Source: Archegozetes longisetosus (Eukaryota > Arthropoda > Arachnida > Sarcoptiformes > Trhypochthoniidae). Taken from it: a stretch of 64,000 bases of DNA. Location: NCBI GenBank assembly GCA_018873245.2, contig JAEMBT020000005.1, forward strand, positions 12,198,001-12,262,000. The letters run 5' to 3'. Every line of letters starts with the position of its first letter. Positions within the stretch are counted from its first letter, which is position 1. Below, in pieces: positions 46,181 through 57,399 of the stretch. The notes below the pieces were generated by a model. It did not search any database, had not been told where the DNA came from, and saw only the letters and a program-made list of their open reading frames with translations. The position numbers were made by a program, and so were the translations under genes.

Positions 46181-47086
46181 TTAATATTTTTTGAACAATT
46201 TATAATTAATTTTTAAATTTGATAATAATATAGAATTTATATTTTCAATAAGCTTTTTAAGTTGCGCCCAAACCAGTTCAATTGGATTTAGGTTGCAATA
46301 TCATTGAGGCAAACTAAGGGCGATGCGACCAAAACTCCTAATAATTTCGTCGACTCAGTAATACTTATTAAAAGTATTCTCTTTAACTAAAATCTAAAAA
46401 TTCTTGTCTTTTGCATTAATATTAAGATTAATTTTATTATTAATTAACCAACTTTTAATAGTTCTCACTGTAGAACCCAGTGTAGGGGTTTACTGTACTA
46501 CCTTGTCAAGCACGACGACGAAATTGAGCAGCAATCATGGCAATCATTTATTTTTAAACCACTTTTCAAAAATATCACTATTTCTTTATTTATTAAAATT
46601 AATTCTGAATTATTTAATAATCCATTTTTAGAATGCAATGGATTATTGAGACCTTGTCCCCCTTCCAATTGACATTTTAAATCGAATTTTGTTGGCTCAT
46701 TTAAAGGCTGAAGAATTTTATATTTAACGTAGTTTTTATGAGTCTAAATAAAACCATTCAGAATTGGAGGATATTTTTTCGATTAAAAACTTTATTCTCT
46801 TTGTTTATTTTCAAATTAACTCAATTCTTATTAAATTCTTTAGTATTAGAATATTTGTATCATTTTAAAAATTTAATTTATAAAATGTCGATTGTTTACA
46901 ATTATTAAATGAAAGGGTATTATAAGATTTTGATTTTTTGTAGACATCATTTATGGACAGATAAACTTCAATTTCATTAAAATCACTTGTTAAATTAATT
47001 TTATCGATATCTTCATTATTAAAATTAAATTTAGGTTTTCTTAGCCTCTTTTTTAGAGGAAACACAACCTTTCTTTGAAATATCAT
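46181..47086 (-). pseudogene. DDE-superfamily (Tc1/mariner-like) transposase relic
   Basis: On the minus strand a diagnostic tail reads DLNPIELVWAQLKKLIENIN (about 46240-46294), ending at a stop at 46181. Upstream, in broken frames, GSTVRTIKSWLINNKI (about 46430-46480) corresponds to the STRK-x-x-I-x-x-WL segment of this group. An N-terminal-like basic block KKRLRKPKFNFNNEDIDKIN lies near 47050. Catalytic Asp motifs are not intact. It is old and non-functional. Confidence 0.65.
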
Positions 47087-48109
47087 AAATTGTAGATTTT
47101 GTTAGATATCAATAATGCCCCCTTTATTACTTTGAGGTATTTGTCACTAATTTATTACGTAGGTTAATTACTAGACTTTTCAATCGTTAACTTACATAAT
47201 GACCTCTTCCAAACTTTAATTTTTTTTATTCTCACTCAATTTTCATCACAACTAAATCAAAACTAAATTTAATTAATCAAATTAGTATTTACCAAGAAAT
47301 ATGCCCATTTATATAAACTATTTTTATCACTTTTGAACTTGTTTTATTGAGTCATATTCTGAGTTCTGTTTTAAGCTCGATCTCGACTCTAGTTAGACTA
47401 GGTTCCATCAAAATTTGTATTTCAAGTCTGACTTGAGTCGAGATCGAGCTTAAGACAGAACTCAGAATATGGCTCATTATAAATAAAAACACATTATGTT
47501 TACGCATTTGTTTTAAAGTTAGTATATTTGTTTAAAATTTAGTGCATTAAATGCCACTCTTTTTTCATCTTTAAGTTGAATGAATAATAAATAGTTGCTT
47601 TTAAGAGTCGTTTAAGTAATAGGTTTCATTCCATTCACTTAACTTGTTATCTAAGCGTACGAGCCGCAGTAAAAAAAGCAAAGTGTTAAGTTTAACAGAG
47701 TTCACTTACAATGTTTCTCTGATAAACTATTTGGTGACATCATTTTTATGGTTTTATCAAAGGGTTAAATCATTTTAAAATAAAGTACGCCTTTAATTAT
47801 ATTCTTTTAAACCATTTAAGCAATAATAAATAGATTTAAACCCTTAAAAAAGTTTATTCATTGATTTACTCTCAATTAAATTGTATTTTCGCATAATTAA
47901 TAGTTTGCTAAGTAATTGAATGGGTGTCATAAAGTGTTGACTCGAATTAGGAATTTATAGACTATTTTTAGGAACAGATAACTGTTTTAGATACTTTGAG
48001 ATATCATTATAATACTGAAAGATGATCTTTAAACAGATTCATAAGAAACTAAGTTAATTTGATTACATATTTAGACTATTTTGATAAGCATTTTTGGTTA
48101 GAATGATTA
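47087..48109. other. Intergenic with one hairpin
   Basis: AT-rich. The only structure is a strong inverted repeat at 47354-47470 (listed separately). No gene seen. Confidence 0.45.
47354..47470. repeat. 117-bp hairpin
   Basis: ATATTCTGAGTTCTGTTTTA with GCTCGATCTCGACTC is mirrored by GAGTCGAGATCGAGC and TAAGACAGAACTCAGAATAT at the right. The stem is ~36 bp with few mismatches and the loop ~45 bp. It is probably a very short MITE or a structured transcript element. No surrounding gene. Confidence 0.75.
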
Positions 48110-49944
48110 TTACTCAAAGACTTTCTTCATTTTGAACAGGTTTTTGAGTTTTGATAATTTTTGGTTTTCCTTTTGCCATCTTTTATGCACAAAATAACTA
48201 ATAAATACTATTATTAAGACTAGACCAACAAGGCTTCCAACTATTATAGGAATCAAGTCATTTTCTTCAGTCGGTTTTTCTGTAGTGGCCATTGCTTCAG
48301 TTGAATTTGGTGTTGTGTCTACTCCTGTTGTTGTTTCTTCGTTCAAACTATTAATAAAAATTTGATTTTAATTTCAAGTTACCCTTGTATGAAATCATTT
48401 TAACAGAAAGTTCTCTGAGTGAAAACTTTTTGAACACTTTTGAGGCTAACTTTTGAAGAGAAAATTGCAATATTTGGCCTCCTTACAGAATTTCATATAG
48501 CGAGTAACGAGGTCTTGCACTACATAATGGTAACAAATTGAAACAAAGTAAAATTTTAACGATAAATAAACTGTTTATAGTTTTCATAAGTTTATAATAC
48601 TGGTGAAAATTTTATTTTAATAACTAATTCTGATATTTATTGAAGGTTATTCTTGGTTTTAAAGTTAATTTCGTCAAAAGTGATGTACTTCTGCCAGAAG
48701 TTACAACGAAAGGAAACAAATTTCTATCATTAAATTATAATTAAAACTGCATATGAAGTTGACTGCATTTTTTATAACATACCCTAAACTTAGATTTAGA
48801 TAAGATTCTTATAAAGTTTTCACGTTGAACATAAACTTATTGAGAAACAAAAAGCACAATTCAATTTAGAAAATTTATCAGAAAATTTAGCAGTAGAGCG
48901 AACTTTATAACAAATTTTGTTGGACTATCAAGAAGCTGATATCTCATAAAGTAATTTACCATTTAATCTTATGTTATCTAAAAAACTATTTGCATTTCAA
49001 CTAATAATTCTTTAGTATTTCAATAATGCAGCATAAATGGCAAAAAATTCCTTATTGAATAAGAATTTAATTTGAAAAGTTATAAATTGGTTGAATTTAC
49101 TGATGATCTCTTACAACAGATAAATAATTATTAGTTCTCATTAAGGTATCCATCATAAAAGCTTTGATCAGATACTAATTTACTCGTAAAGATTTTGCGC
49201 TTATCAAGTGACATTCATTACCAGATTTGAAAAGATCTTCTATTTCAAAAAAATATTGAGTGCACTTTTCCATTGAGCTTTCCTTCCCTTTATCGCAAAC
49301 CATTTCTGAGGTCAGTTTTCTTCGGACAACAATTCTCTAAATCTCTCGAGTGCAGACTGAATATAAAATATTTTTATTAGATTTCATTTTATTATGTTTT
49401 TTGATCATAACTTTTCAAATCTATACACTTACAGTTGCTTATCAATTTAAGAATGAAGATATGATTATCATTAAGAGGTGTAAAAATTTAATCTTGTTGT
49501 TTTATTATTTTGAACATATACGTTTTGCTTATAAATATTTTAATTATGTATGTATTACACCCATATGGATTTGATCATTAACTAGTTCAAAAAATTTTAT
49601 TCACGAATCCCATGATAAGGATCTGCATATAGTAACTCGACTAACTCTCAAAGTGAGAAATTTTTATCAGAATTTATTGAAAACTTCTGGTAAATTAATT
49701 TGAGTTCTACATAAATACTTATGTGATTCATAATAATTGGATACTAGCGTTCCTTTACTGATAATGATTTTTATTTATTCCATAACAAGTCTCTTTGTAT
49801 AAAAAGACTTGACATGGCAATCATTTCTAAAGAAATCAAACTTACAGATAAAGATGAGTGACTACTCACCACTTGACACATATCAAAAAGGATAAGCAAG
49901 ACAAATAGACAGTGAACGAGATCCTGGAATTTTGGCACTAACAT
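48110..49944 (-). CDS. Probable LAMP-like type I membrane protein (partial model)
   Basis: The terminal exon (48347-48110) encodes a Thr-rich stalk, a membrane helix (LIPIIVGSLVGLVLIIVFIS) and a short basic tail; the P-I-I-V-G helix start is typical of LAMP proteins. Upstream, a likely first exon at 49944-49846 encodes a signal peptide (MLVPKFQDLVHCLFVLLILF) followed by a donor GTAAGT. A second exon at 49336-49222 joins in phase (RKLTSEMVCDKGKESSMEKC). A tiny 33-bp exon at 48519-48487 would join the terminal exon in phase. At least one exon between 49222 and 48519 must be missing from my model, because the phases do not connect. The neighbours on the right are clearer LAMP-like genes, which supports the assignment. 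Confidence 0.5.
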
Positions 49945-50331
49945 TCGATTAGAGCTATTATAATAGCATAGTTATATTTCTACATAACAATTAAAAGAAA
50001 GAATGGCATAATAACTGAATAATTCCTTGGCTCCCAAGAAGTCTTATCGAATAAAAAAATTATCTTAAGGTGTAAACAATTTATTTATTATTCTATGAGA
50101 AAATCAATTCAAAAACTGATGATTCACTTCTGGAATAAATTTCAAAAATAAAAGTACTTATAAAAATCTGCTTAAAGTAATTATACAAACTTCTCTTATC
50201 TTAATCTGATAACTAGAACACAATGTTTTGATGAAATAAGTTACTTTAAATTTTACTAAATTATCTCAAAAACCATTTCAACACAAATAAACACATTTTT
50301 CTTGTTGAAATCGTTGAAAATCTTCATGGAA

Positions 50332-51048
50332 TTAACGTTTGCGAGAATTTTTTCTACTTCTAATTCTTCCAATAACCAGAACTACAATCACAACAGCCAC
50401 CAGTGCGGCCATAATTATACCAATAATAATGGGCAAACTTTTATTCAGGTTGATATCACTCTCACACTTTTCAGGTGTATTCAAAAATTCTTCATGATCA
50501 ATATCTTTCTTTTTCTCATCCCTAAACACTTCCCACTGAACATCGTTCATCTCAAGAGTCATCGAACCATGACCTTGTTGAATATCTTCAATTTTGTATT
50601 GAGAGCACTTATATCTGGACTTTTCTTTGAATTTATCCAAATTTTTGATTTCGATAGTAGAATTAGTGTGTCCTTCTATTTTCTTATCGACATTTAAATC
50701 GAAAAGAATTGTTGTCACGATTTTACCTGAATGTCTTTTGAAATCCATTTTAAATGAATGTTTTCCATTATTATCAGTCCATTCTAGGCTTAAAAGCGCT
50801 GAATTGTTTTCAGAAGAACAATAGCTGTCGTTCATTTTAATGGTATTAGTTGGCGTCAGATCAAATTTAGTTTCTCTTCCATGACCCGTTTTGTTGTGTT
50901 TGACAATCAATTGTGCATTAAATGAAGCCAAAAGACAAATATCTTTACTATTCCCCTTGTAATTAACACTCCACATATAAACTTCGGGAAAATTGAACAA
51001 AATTAATAATAAACTTATGATAAAGGAGGACACGCTTAGCATTATCAT
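50332..51048 (-). CDS. LAMP-like type I membrane glycoprotein (single exon)
   Basis: 238 residues with no intron. The signal peptide is at ~1-25 (SFIISLLLILFNFPEV). It has a single lumenal LAMP-type domain with the four expected cysteines: ICLLASFNAQLIVKHN, DSYCSSENN, YKCSQYKIED, EKCESDIN. Between them are NSALLSLEWTD and SMTLEMNDVQWEVF, matching the family's L-x-L-x-W and V-x-L-Q-A-F strands, and several N-glycosylation sequons. The membrane helix IIIGIIMAALVAVVIVVLVI ends GRIRSRKNSRKR. Classical LAMPs (lysosomal membrane) end in a GYxxPhi lysosome-sorting tail; here the tail is purely basic and lacks it, suggesting a different destination. One domain instead of the two of LAMP1/2 resembles CD63-unrelated LAMP5/CD68-type organisation. 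Confidence 0.8.
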   Translation of the reverse strand: MIMLSVSSFIISLLLILFNFPEVYMWSVNYKGNSKDICLLASFNAQLIVKHNKTGHGRETKFDLTPTNTIKMNDSYCSSENNSALLSLEWTDNNGKHSFKMDFKRHSGKIVTTILFDLNVDKKIEGHTNSTIEIKNLDKFKEKSRYKCSQYKIEDIQQGHGSMTLEMNDVQWEVFRDEKKKDIDHEEFLNTPEKCESDINLNKSLPIIIGIIMAALVAVVIVVLVIGRIRSRKNSRKR

Positions 51049-52281
51049 AATTTTGTTTTATTAAACAAAGTCATACATAAGAAGTTAGATGAAAAAAGGT
51101 TTTTTAAAACTCAGGCATACAATCGAGTGAATGATTTATAATACTTTTCTAGTGCTGAATCATATTGTTTAGATTAAAATTAGGAATACTTCTGGTAGTG
51201 ATGGTAATTACGATATGTGGGACATAGAGGTATAATTACTCTATTGGAAATTATCACACTTTTTAACAACTCATACTCAAAAAAATATCTCTAAGTTTTC
51301 AATCAAATATAACTAATAAGATTATAGCTATTTAATACTTATATTGGCGTCAATTTTAATGAATCTCATTAAACAAAAACCCTTTTGAACTGACGTAAAA
51401 CTTTGGACAAACAACTAAGTTATTTAACATTCCAATAAATATGTTAACACCTCACTTAGCCGTTGTGTCGTTTTTGTCAAGTTATCAAATTTGATTACAT
51501 TTGAATTAACGACGTTTTTATTTTAATGATTGCATTTAATGAAAGTGTTAGAACAGATGCGATAATAAAGGCTTTAATAAGCCTGTTTTATATCCTATGA
51601 TATTTATGAAACTATTTTACAATTTTGAATAGACTAGCGAATTACACCCAAAATTTAATTTATAACTATATCACTTGTTAACATAATCTAAATATTTAAC
51701 TATACAACAAATTTCTATCCTTTCAATCAATATCGTGTCCTAAAAGTAATATTTATTAACAAATTATAAAAAAATGTTATGTTTCAATAGATTTTCTATG
51801 AGATCTGAAAAACTAGTTTTACCCGAAAACCTAAACACCATAAAAGTTAAGACAACAATAATTAAATGGCAATATTTAATATGAGAAAGATTTCTAGACA
51901 ATGATATTCATATAATTTTGTTTATGTAGTCTGAAACATTATCTAATGCTATGACCAATATTTACAAAATTGCAGTCAATAGATAAGCTCAATCGCATTT
52001 CTTAAACGGAAATATGATCGGGGAAGACTTTGATCCTTAAGTCAATAAGTATTCTTAAACTACCTTCTAAAGATGAACGAAAAATTCTATTTACTTCTGT
52101 CTCTGTTGTCTACACATTGATTGCCAGTCAAATTATGAAGACTAATATATAAGATGAAAACTTATATGTCATTCTTATATAGATTTAAGTAAAAATAAAT
52201 TTCTAAAATTTCTCTAATGCTAGTTATACAAACTTTGGAAAGTCATTTAATGAAAGACTTATTTATAGACCACATTTAGAA
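51049..52281. other. Intergenic between LAMP-like genes
   Basis: AT-rich spacer. No gene, RNA or clear repeat seen. Confidence 0.45.
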
Positions 52282-54940
52282 TTAGACTTCAGGTTCTTTC
52301 TGCTGAACCTGATTATACAAAAACTTTTTTCTAATAACTTTCTCGTAAAGTAAAACAATACCAAGAATAAAAATTGCCCCGACTATAGCATAACCAATTC
52401 CTAGCCAGAGGTTTGTCTGACCAGCACTTGAAGTCTGACTATCATTAATAGTACTCGAAGTTAATGGACACAAACCATCGCTACTTAAAGTAGTATCTGA
52501 TTCTTCGTTAGAAATAACTAAGTAAAAGCTAGTTAATTTGACCTCAATCGATTCCTTCTCATTAAGGGTCTCGAGAGCGACTTTTGGTAACTCCACACAG
52601 TGAATGTTTTCATTGATTTTGTATTGCATTAGATAATTTTTTATATAATTGTGAGCCACCAAACAATATTCTATTGGAGAAAAATTGAAGCCAAACACAG
52701 CCTTATTTTCTGACGAACATGTCTGGAGTTCTGCATCTTCTGGTCTCTCATAGTTTTCTGGTAATCGATCGATCGGGTATTCAAATCGCATTTCTTCCAC
52801 ATAGACGTGAGTCCCGTTGATAATAATCCTTTATGCAATTGTAAAAAGAAGATTAGAAACAGGAAACTAAAACTTTTAATCATTGTAAAAGGAGTTTAAA
52901 ATCTTTAAAAAATATTGATTGGTTGTTAACAGTTTTCTGGTTATATTACAAATAGTTACTATAAATTCAAATTATCCTAAAATACCATGCGACGGTAAAG
53001 ATAATCAATATTTAGAATAAATGACCGACAATCACAATTCCGAAAGTTTCAAAATTGAAAACTTTACTTTCGAGAAATTTATAGAGAGCAGCCAGCAATT
53101 CATTAGATTTTTTTCAATTTTGAATCCATTTGCTAATTATAAATACAGTGAACGCTAATTTTTAAAAACTCTAACTTTGCAAATATGTGATTTTTGAGAA
53201 TAACTAAGCATTCATTTTTCAAACTTTAGACTCGTTCGTAAAACTTGTTTCCGGAAAAAAATGTCCGAAAGGACGAAGCAGTGGTCACAAAATAAAGCCA
53301 AAGAAAGTGGTCTAACAGAAGCTCGAGGTTGATTGCTGATTTACAAGAGATTGAGAAAGTGATCAGAGGTATACTAAAAATCCGTTACTTCGGTAGTAGA
53401 TGTGGACCTTAAAATATAATGGACATGGGATTATTGGGATCAGCTTTCAACCAAGTACGAGAGAGTTATGGTACAAAATTCAGCCTTAAGACAACGGTAC
53501 AACCGGCCATTCAATTGACATATATGTTTAAATATCTTCATGGAAATTGATTCCTCTATTGCAATATTGAATCTGAAAACTTTCTGTTAGGACTCTCGGT
53601 AGCTGTTAATTACGATGTGGCACATATAATAGATCCCTAATTAGGTCTTCGTGAAGAATGCAAAGACAAAAGTGGAGTTCACATGTCGTTCGGTGAGGCA
53701 AATCATATTGATAGATCTATGAGGACTCAAGACACAAATCTAACATTAAGAGTTTGAATTATGACTTGGAAAGAGAGCTAATCCAGTAATCATTATTTTC
53801 AGTAACTTTGTCTGGTTAAAACTTTCAACTATTATTGTAAAGATATGACGACATGGAAGCGATTGGCTGTATGTTGGTCTACTTCTTCAAAGGACAACTC
53901 CTGTGGAAAGGAATCGATGTCAGAGTAGGTAGAATTAAAAGAAACGACTATCGAGGTCTTTCTGTACCCTAAGAGTTTACTAATTATAGGAATAGTGTTC
54001 GAGCTCTTGGGTTCTAAGAAGAGTCAAAATATTGAGAATACTCTAATACGCTCTATAGATTATTGAAAGAAACCTGATAGATATGATGGCATTTATGACT
54101 GGGACAGAAATTAAAATTCTTTGTAAAAATTCTAGAGTTTACTAATTATAAATCGGATAAAAAATAAAACTGCTTTTCATTGGTTTTTAGAGACTTTGAA
54201 CCATTATTTTAGATTATTTTCAGACAAAACAATTCAATAAATTGTGTAATCAATTGTTTTTTTGTCATACTTTTTCCTAAATTAAGCTTTATCTAACAGT
54301 ATTTTACGAGAAAAGTAACCGAATTTGATGATACTTACCAGATAACTAATTGAGAATTTGTGATTTGTTCATAATCGATAACTATCTTCTGTCTTTTGCT
54401 ACACTTGTCTGTTTGAACTAATTCTCCATTAATATTTCCACCAGTTAGTTGTATCTCTTGACTGATACCATCACTTGAGTTATATTTGAAAAATATTTTC
54501 GCGTCAAAGCTAATTTTTACGCATTCTTGGGATTGGTCGCCAGAAGTAATAGGAACATCAGTTGCAACTTCAGAAGTTATTGACGGAAAAGTTGATGAAA
54601 TTGTTGTTTCAGAAGTTGTTGGATTAGTCGTCGGAGTTGTTGGAGTTGTAGAAGTGCTAGTAGTTGTGGTTGTTGTAGTTGTTGTTGTGGTTGTTGTTGT
54701 AGCTGTTGTCTCGATAGGAACATCAGTAGCTTCTTCATTGTCGGCTTTAATTAAGCTTATATTTGAATGGGAAGCAGTAGAAACGAAACCTTCAAATAAT
54801 TTATCCAAGAAAGTCTCATTTGGATCAGGTTTCATCTCATGGTTGAAACTAGTTTCCGGTTCCAGATCTTCTCCTCGACAGCCGACAAACAAAACAGATA
54901 TCGAAATAATAATAAGTTTTAACGTTGAAGATGCGCGCAT
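52282..54940 (-). CDS. LAMP-like mucin-stalk membrane protein, two exons
   Basis: Exon 1 (54940-54339) ends in phase 2 with ...NSQLVI-TG|GTAAGT. Exon 2 (52828-52282) begins after a pyrimidine-rich AAAG acceptor with G-ATT-ATT, restoring QLVIW-IIINGTHVYVEE. The total is 382 residues. A signal peptide (LKLIIISISVLFVGCRG) precedes an acidic region, then a Thr-rich mucin-like tract (~80-125, encoded by an ACA/ACC-type repeat at 54640-54720). A LAMP-type domain split between the exons follows (ECVKISFDAKIFFKYNSSDG, TDKCSKRQKIVIDYEQ, INENIHCVELPKVALETL, SSDGLCP). The helix GIGYAIVGAIFILGIVLLYE ends in a tail with YEKV and YNQV, possible YxxPhi sorting signals. The 70-codon frame starting at 52883 looks like a signal peptide but is the intron's tract read out of frame. 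Confidence 0.75.
53261..54125 (+). pseudogene. Casein kinase 1-type pseudogene in a LAMP-like intron
   Basis: It reads opposite to the host gene with many stops and frameshifts. Recognisable CK1 segments appear in order: KFSLKTTVQPAIQLTYMF, KYLHGN, NIESENFLLG (for the family's DVKPENFLIG), VAHIIDP-LGL, then SLSV/TLSG, DDMEAIGCMLVYFFKG and QLLWKGIDVR (family: DDLEAIGHMLVYFLRG, LPWQGLKA), and ESKY-EYSNTLYRLL near the end. No introns are evident and the copy starts near an ATG (MSERTKQWSQNKAKESG), consistent with a processed (retroposed) copy. The catalytic Asp of the HRD-equivalent and the DFG are lost. It is dead. Confidence 0.82.
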
Positions 54941-54952
54941 TTTTCTCTATTG

Positions 54953-56574
54953 ACCAGCAAGGTAATGTATTTGTTATGTCAAAAAATGAAATTACTAACA
55001 ATTTGAAGGGTAATGACTACTATTTGTATCATTTTTTCTCTCAGGATCTACTTATGTAACTGAAAGTGCTGGCATAAGTCATTATTTGTACTTATTATCC
55101 GAATCTCATAGCAACCAAATTACGATAAGTATAAGTTCTTATTAAATAAGCGGTTTTAACTCGTATTGCTTCTACTTTTGTTGGTTTACTTTCTCATTTT
55201 TTGGTCTATTTTTATTTATTACTAGACTTGCATTAATCCAATGATCTCTCTCTTATCTTAGAATTATGGATAAGTCTTATTCTAGTCTTTATGTCTTGAA
55301 CAAAGTTTTTTGAAGTTACGTCAGACAAATTGTTGTGCAATTTATATTTGATTAAGATTAAAAAAGAAATTTGAAAACATGACCAAGATTATGATTGATC
55401 TATTAATTGTTGTCGGAAGTTTCAAGGTTTGTTTAATCATATTTAAAAGTTTTTCAATCAGTGCTTCCTAGCAATTATTGTATAGGATTCCGAAGAGAAT
55501 TATTCATATTATTTCTGCCTTTTTATCGTCAGAATAATAAGTATAAGTGGAAACTTAGTTTGATTTCTAGTAAATAGAAGGAGTTATTGAATCGCTACTG
55601 CAATCTTATCTGGAGGAGTATACGAAGTGTTTTAATATATTAAAACGATTTCACAATTTGAATACATTCGATAAACTTTGTCCTTAAGAAGAGTCTGGTA
55701 CGAACAAATAAGAGTGAACTTTAAAATTGAATTCAACTCTAAAAGATGGTTTTTTGGTCTTTAAATTTGAAGTATAAAAATTACTTGATAGTGGTTACTT
55801 AGGAACAGTCTGAAGTTTTATAAAGGTTGATTAGTTTTGGAATAATTATTTGCCTTACTGGCTCATAATCATTAGATATTAGGGAAGTTTTGCAAACAAA
55901 TAAGACTAACTTTATTCCTGTATTTACTGATTAATGATAGAAAGTAAAACTAGGTCTTTAATAATAGTAAGCAATAGTAGATATGTCTTATTGGTATATA
56001 AATTATCACTCATTAAAGTAATTATTATCTGATTATGGACAAAATAAGACATTTAATCTGTCAATAATTAAAATTATTTATAACCAATAATATGAAGGTT
56101 AAAAAACTTTAAACTAAAATACTCTAAGCATTAAACACTTTGATCAGTTAATAGTTTACAAACCAATGCATAAATTAGAGGTTAGTATCGAAGGAAAAGT
56201 TTGTCTATTATAAAAATAAATTATGGCCTCAAAAACCAGTCAACTTAATCCTCCAAATGTAGTCAATTGTCTGATTGATTGATTAAAATCTAAGAAATGT
56301 TAAACAGTTCAGATTAGTCAAGTTTCATAAGCAGTTGTTATCAAAATTTATTATTAGTATAAATCAAGTTATTCTAAAAGAGAAACTTATTTCAAATGTA
56401 CATAAATCTAAACTAAAGAATAAAACATTATAATAAAGAGCTAGAAATAAAATATTTCTATAGTTACTGATAGTTAGATAATACAAATCCTAATAAGTGA
56501 CTCTTTATTTTTAATATATATAATATTTTCAATGCAAAAGGAGTAGGAGTTCATTTATATAAATATAAGATAGC
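54953..56574. other. Intergenic, divergent promoters
   Basis: 1.6 kb of AT-rich sequence between the divergently transcribed LAMP-like genes. It should hold both promoters. A TATATATAATA string lies at 56514-56525 about 50 bp before the plus-strand start, but TATA-like text is common here. No gene seen. Confidence 0.4.
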
Positions 56575-57399
56575 ATGTCATCGATTAAACTATTATTGAT
56601 TACAATATTAACTAAATATTGTTCGTGTTCAGTGCGATCAGCCGACCGACAGATTACCACGTTGTCCTCACAACTTCCGACTCCCACTTATCCGTGGTTT
56701 GTGCCCAAAAATGGATCATACGTCTGTATTTTAGCCCAATTTTGGGCCCAACTCAACATTAATGATCCAGAAGATAGTGACGTTCAAATTGCTATACCCA
56801 TTAATGCAACTGTGACAGGTAACTGCGGAGATCAAGAGCAAATTATTGAACTGCAATTCGATCAAAATATCTTGAGCTTCACTTTCAGCAAGGATGAAAA
56901 TTGGATTTTTGTCAATAACATAACGTTTTGGTTTCCGAGTAGTAACCAAAGGGCTGAATATAATCAGATTATATTTAAAACGCCAAAAAAATTTTACTAC
57001 AAGTGTTTTAAGGAACAGACTATTAAGTTAAGTGAATCAGTTAATATGACTGTAAGGGATGTTAAGTTAGAAGCCTTTAAGAATGGTATATATAATACGA
57101 CAAGTGGTGAATTAGAACAATGGGAAAGAGAAGGACTCAAGTGTCAGTTGGATAGGATTAAAAGCGATGCCTGGAAAATAACTGGTATTTCGCTTGGGGT
57201 CGGTACTCTCCTTTTGAGTATCATTACCTTAGTCGCCATCTGGTCCGGAAGGAGACAAGAGAACCTCATGCTCAAGATCAAAATGCAGAGACAGTGGACG
57301 GTTGATGAGAATAGGATAAATACTAATAGTAGATCTACGAGTAGTCAGTGTATTGTTGGCAACCAGAGTAGTAATAATTTGAAGTATCAGAGATATTAA
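56575..57399 (+). CDS. LAMP-like type I membrane glycoprotein (single exon, plus strand)
   Basis: 274 residues without introns. The signal peptide spans ~1-22 (SSIKLLLITILTKYCSCSV). The lumenal LAMP-type domain spans ~45-195: GSYVCILAQFWAQLNI, ATVTGNCGDQEQIIELQF, NILSFTFSKDENWIFVNNIT, FYYKCFKEQTIKL, VNMTVRDVKLEAF, GLKCQLD. The four cysteines and the Y-K-C and V-x-L-x-A-F landmarks are those of the family. The membrane helix ITGISLGVGTLLLSIITLVA is followed by a long (~55-residue) Ser/Asn-rich tail with no obvious YxxPhi at the usual distance, which is atypical. It is the only member of the cluster on the plus strand. The product is probably a glycosylated lysosomal or surface protein. Confidence 0.8.
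   Translation: MSSIKLLLITILTKYCSCSVRSADRQITTLSSQLPTPTYPWFVPKNGSYVCILAQFWAQLNINDPEDSDVQIAIPINATVTGNCGDQEQIIELQFDQNILSFTFSKDENWIFVNNITFWFPSSNQRAEYNQIIFKTPKKFYYKCFKEQTIKLSESVNMTVRDVKLEAFKNGIYNTTSGELEQWEREGLKCQLDRIKSDAWKITGISLGVGTLLLSIITLVAIWSGRRQENLMLKIKMQRQWTVDENRINTNSRSTSSQCIVGNQSSNNLKYQRY

Noticed and set aside
50302..50824. Plus-strand frames of 131 and 65 codons
   Set aside because: Antisense to the intact LAMP-like gene at 50332-51048.
52671..52883. 70-codon minus-strand frame with a signal-peptide-like start
   Set aside because: Its start is the pyrimidine-rich intron tract of the two-exon LAMP-like gene. The downstream coding sequence is in another frame and joins the exon ending at 54339 in phase.
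54486..54953. 155-codon plus-strand frame rich in Val
   Set aside because: Antisense shadow of the Thr-rich repeat (ACN codons read as GTN).
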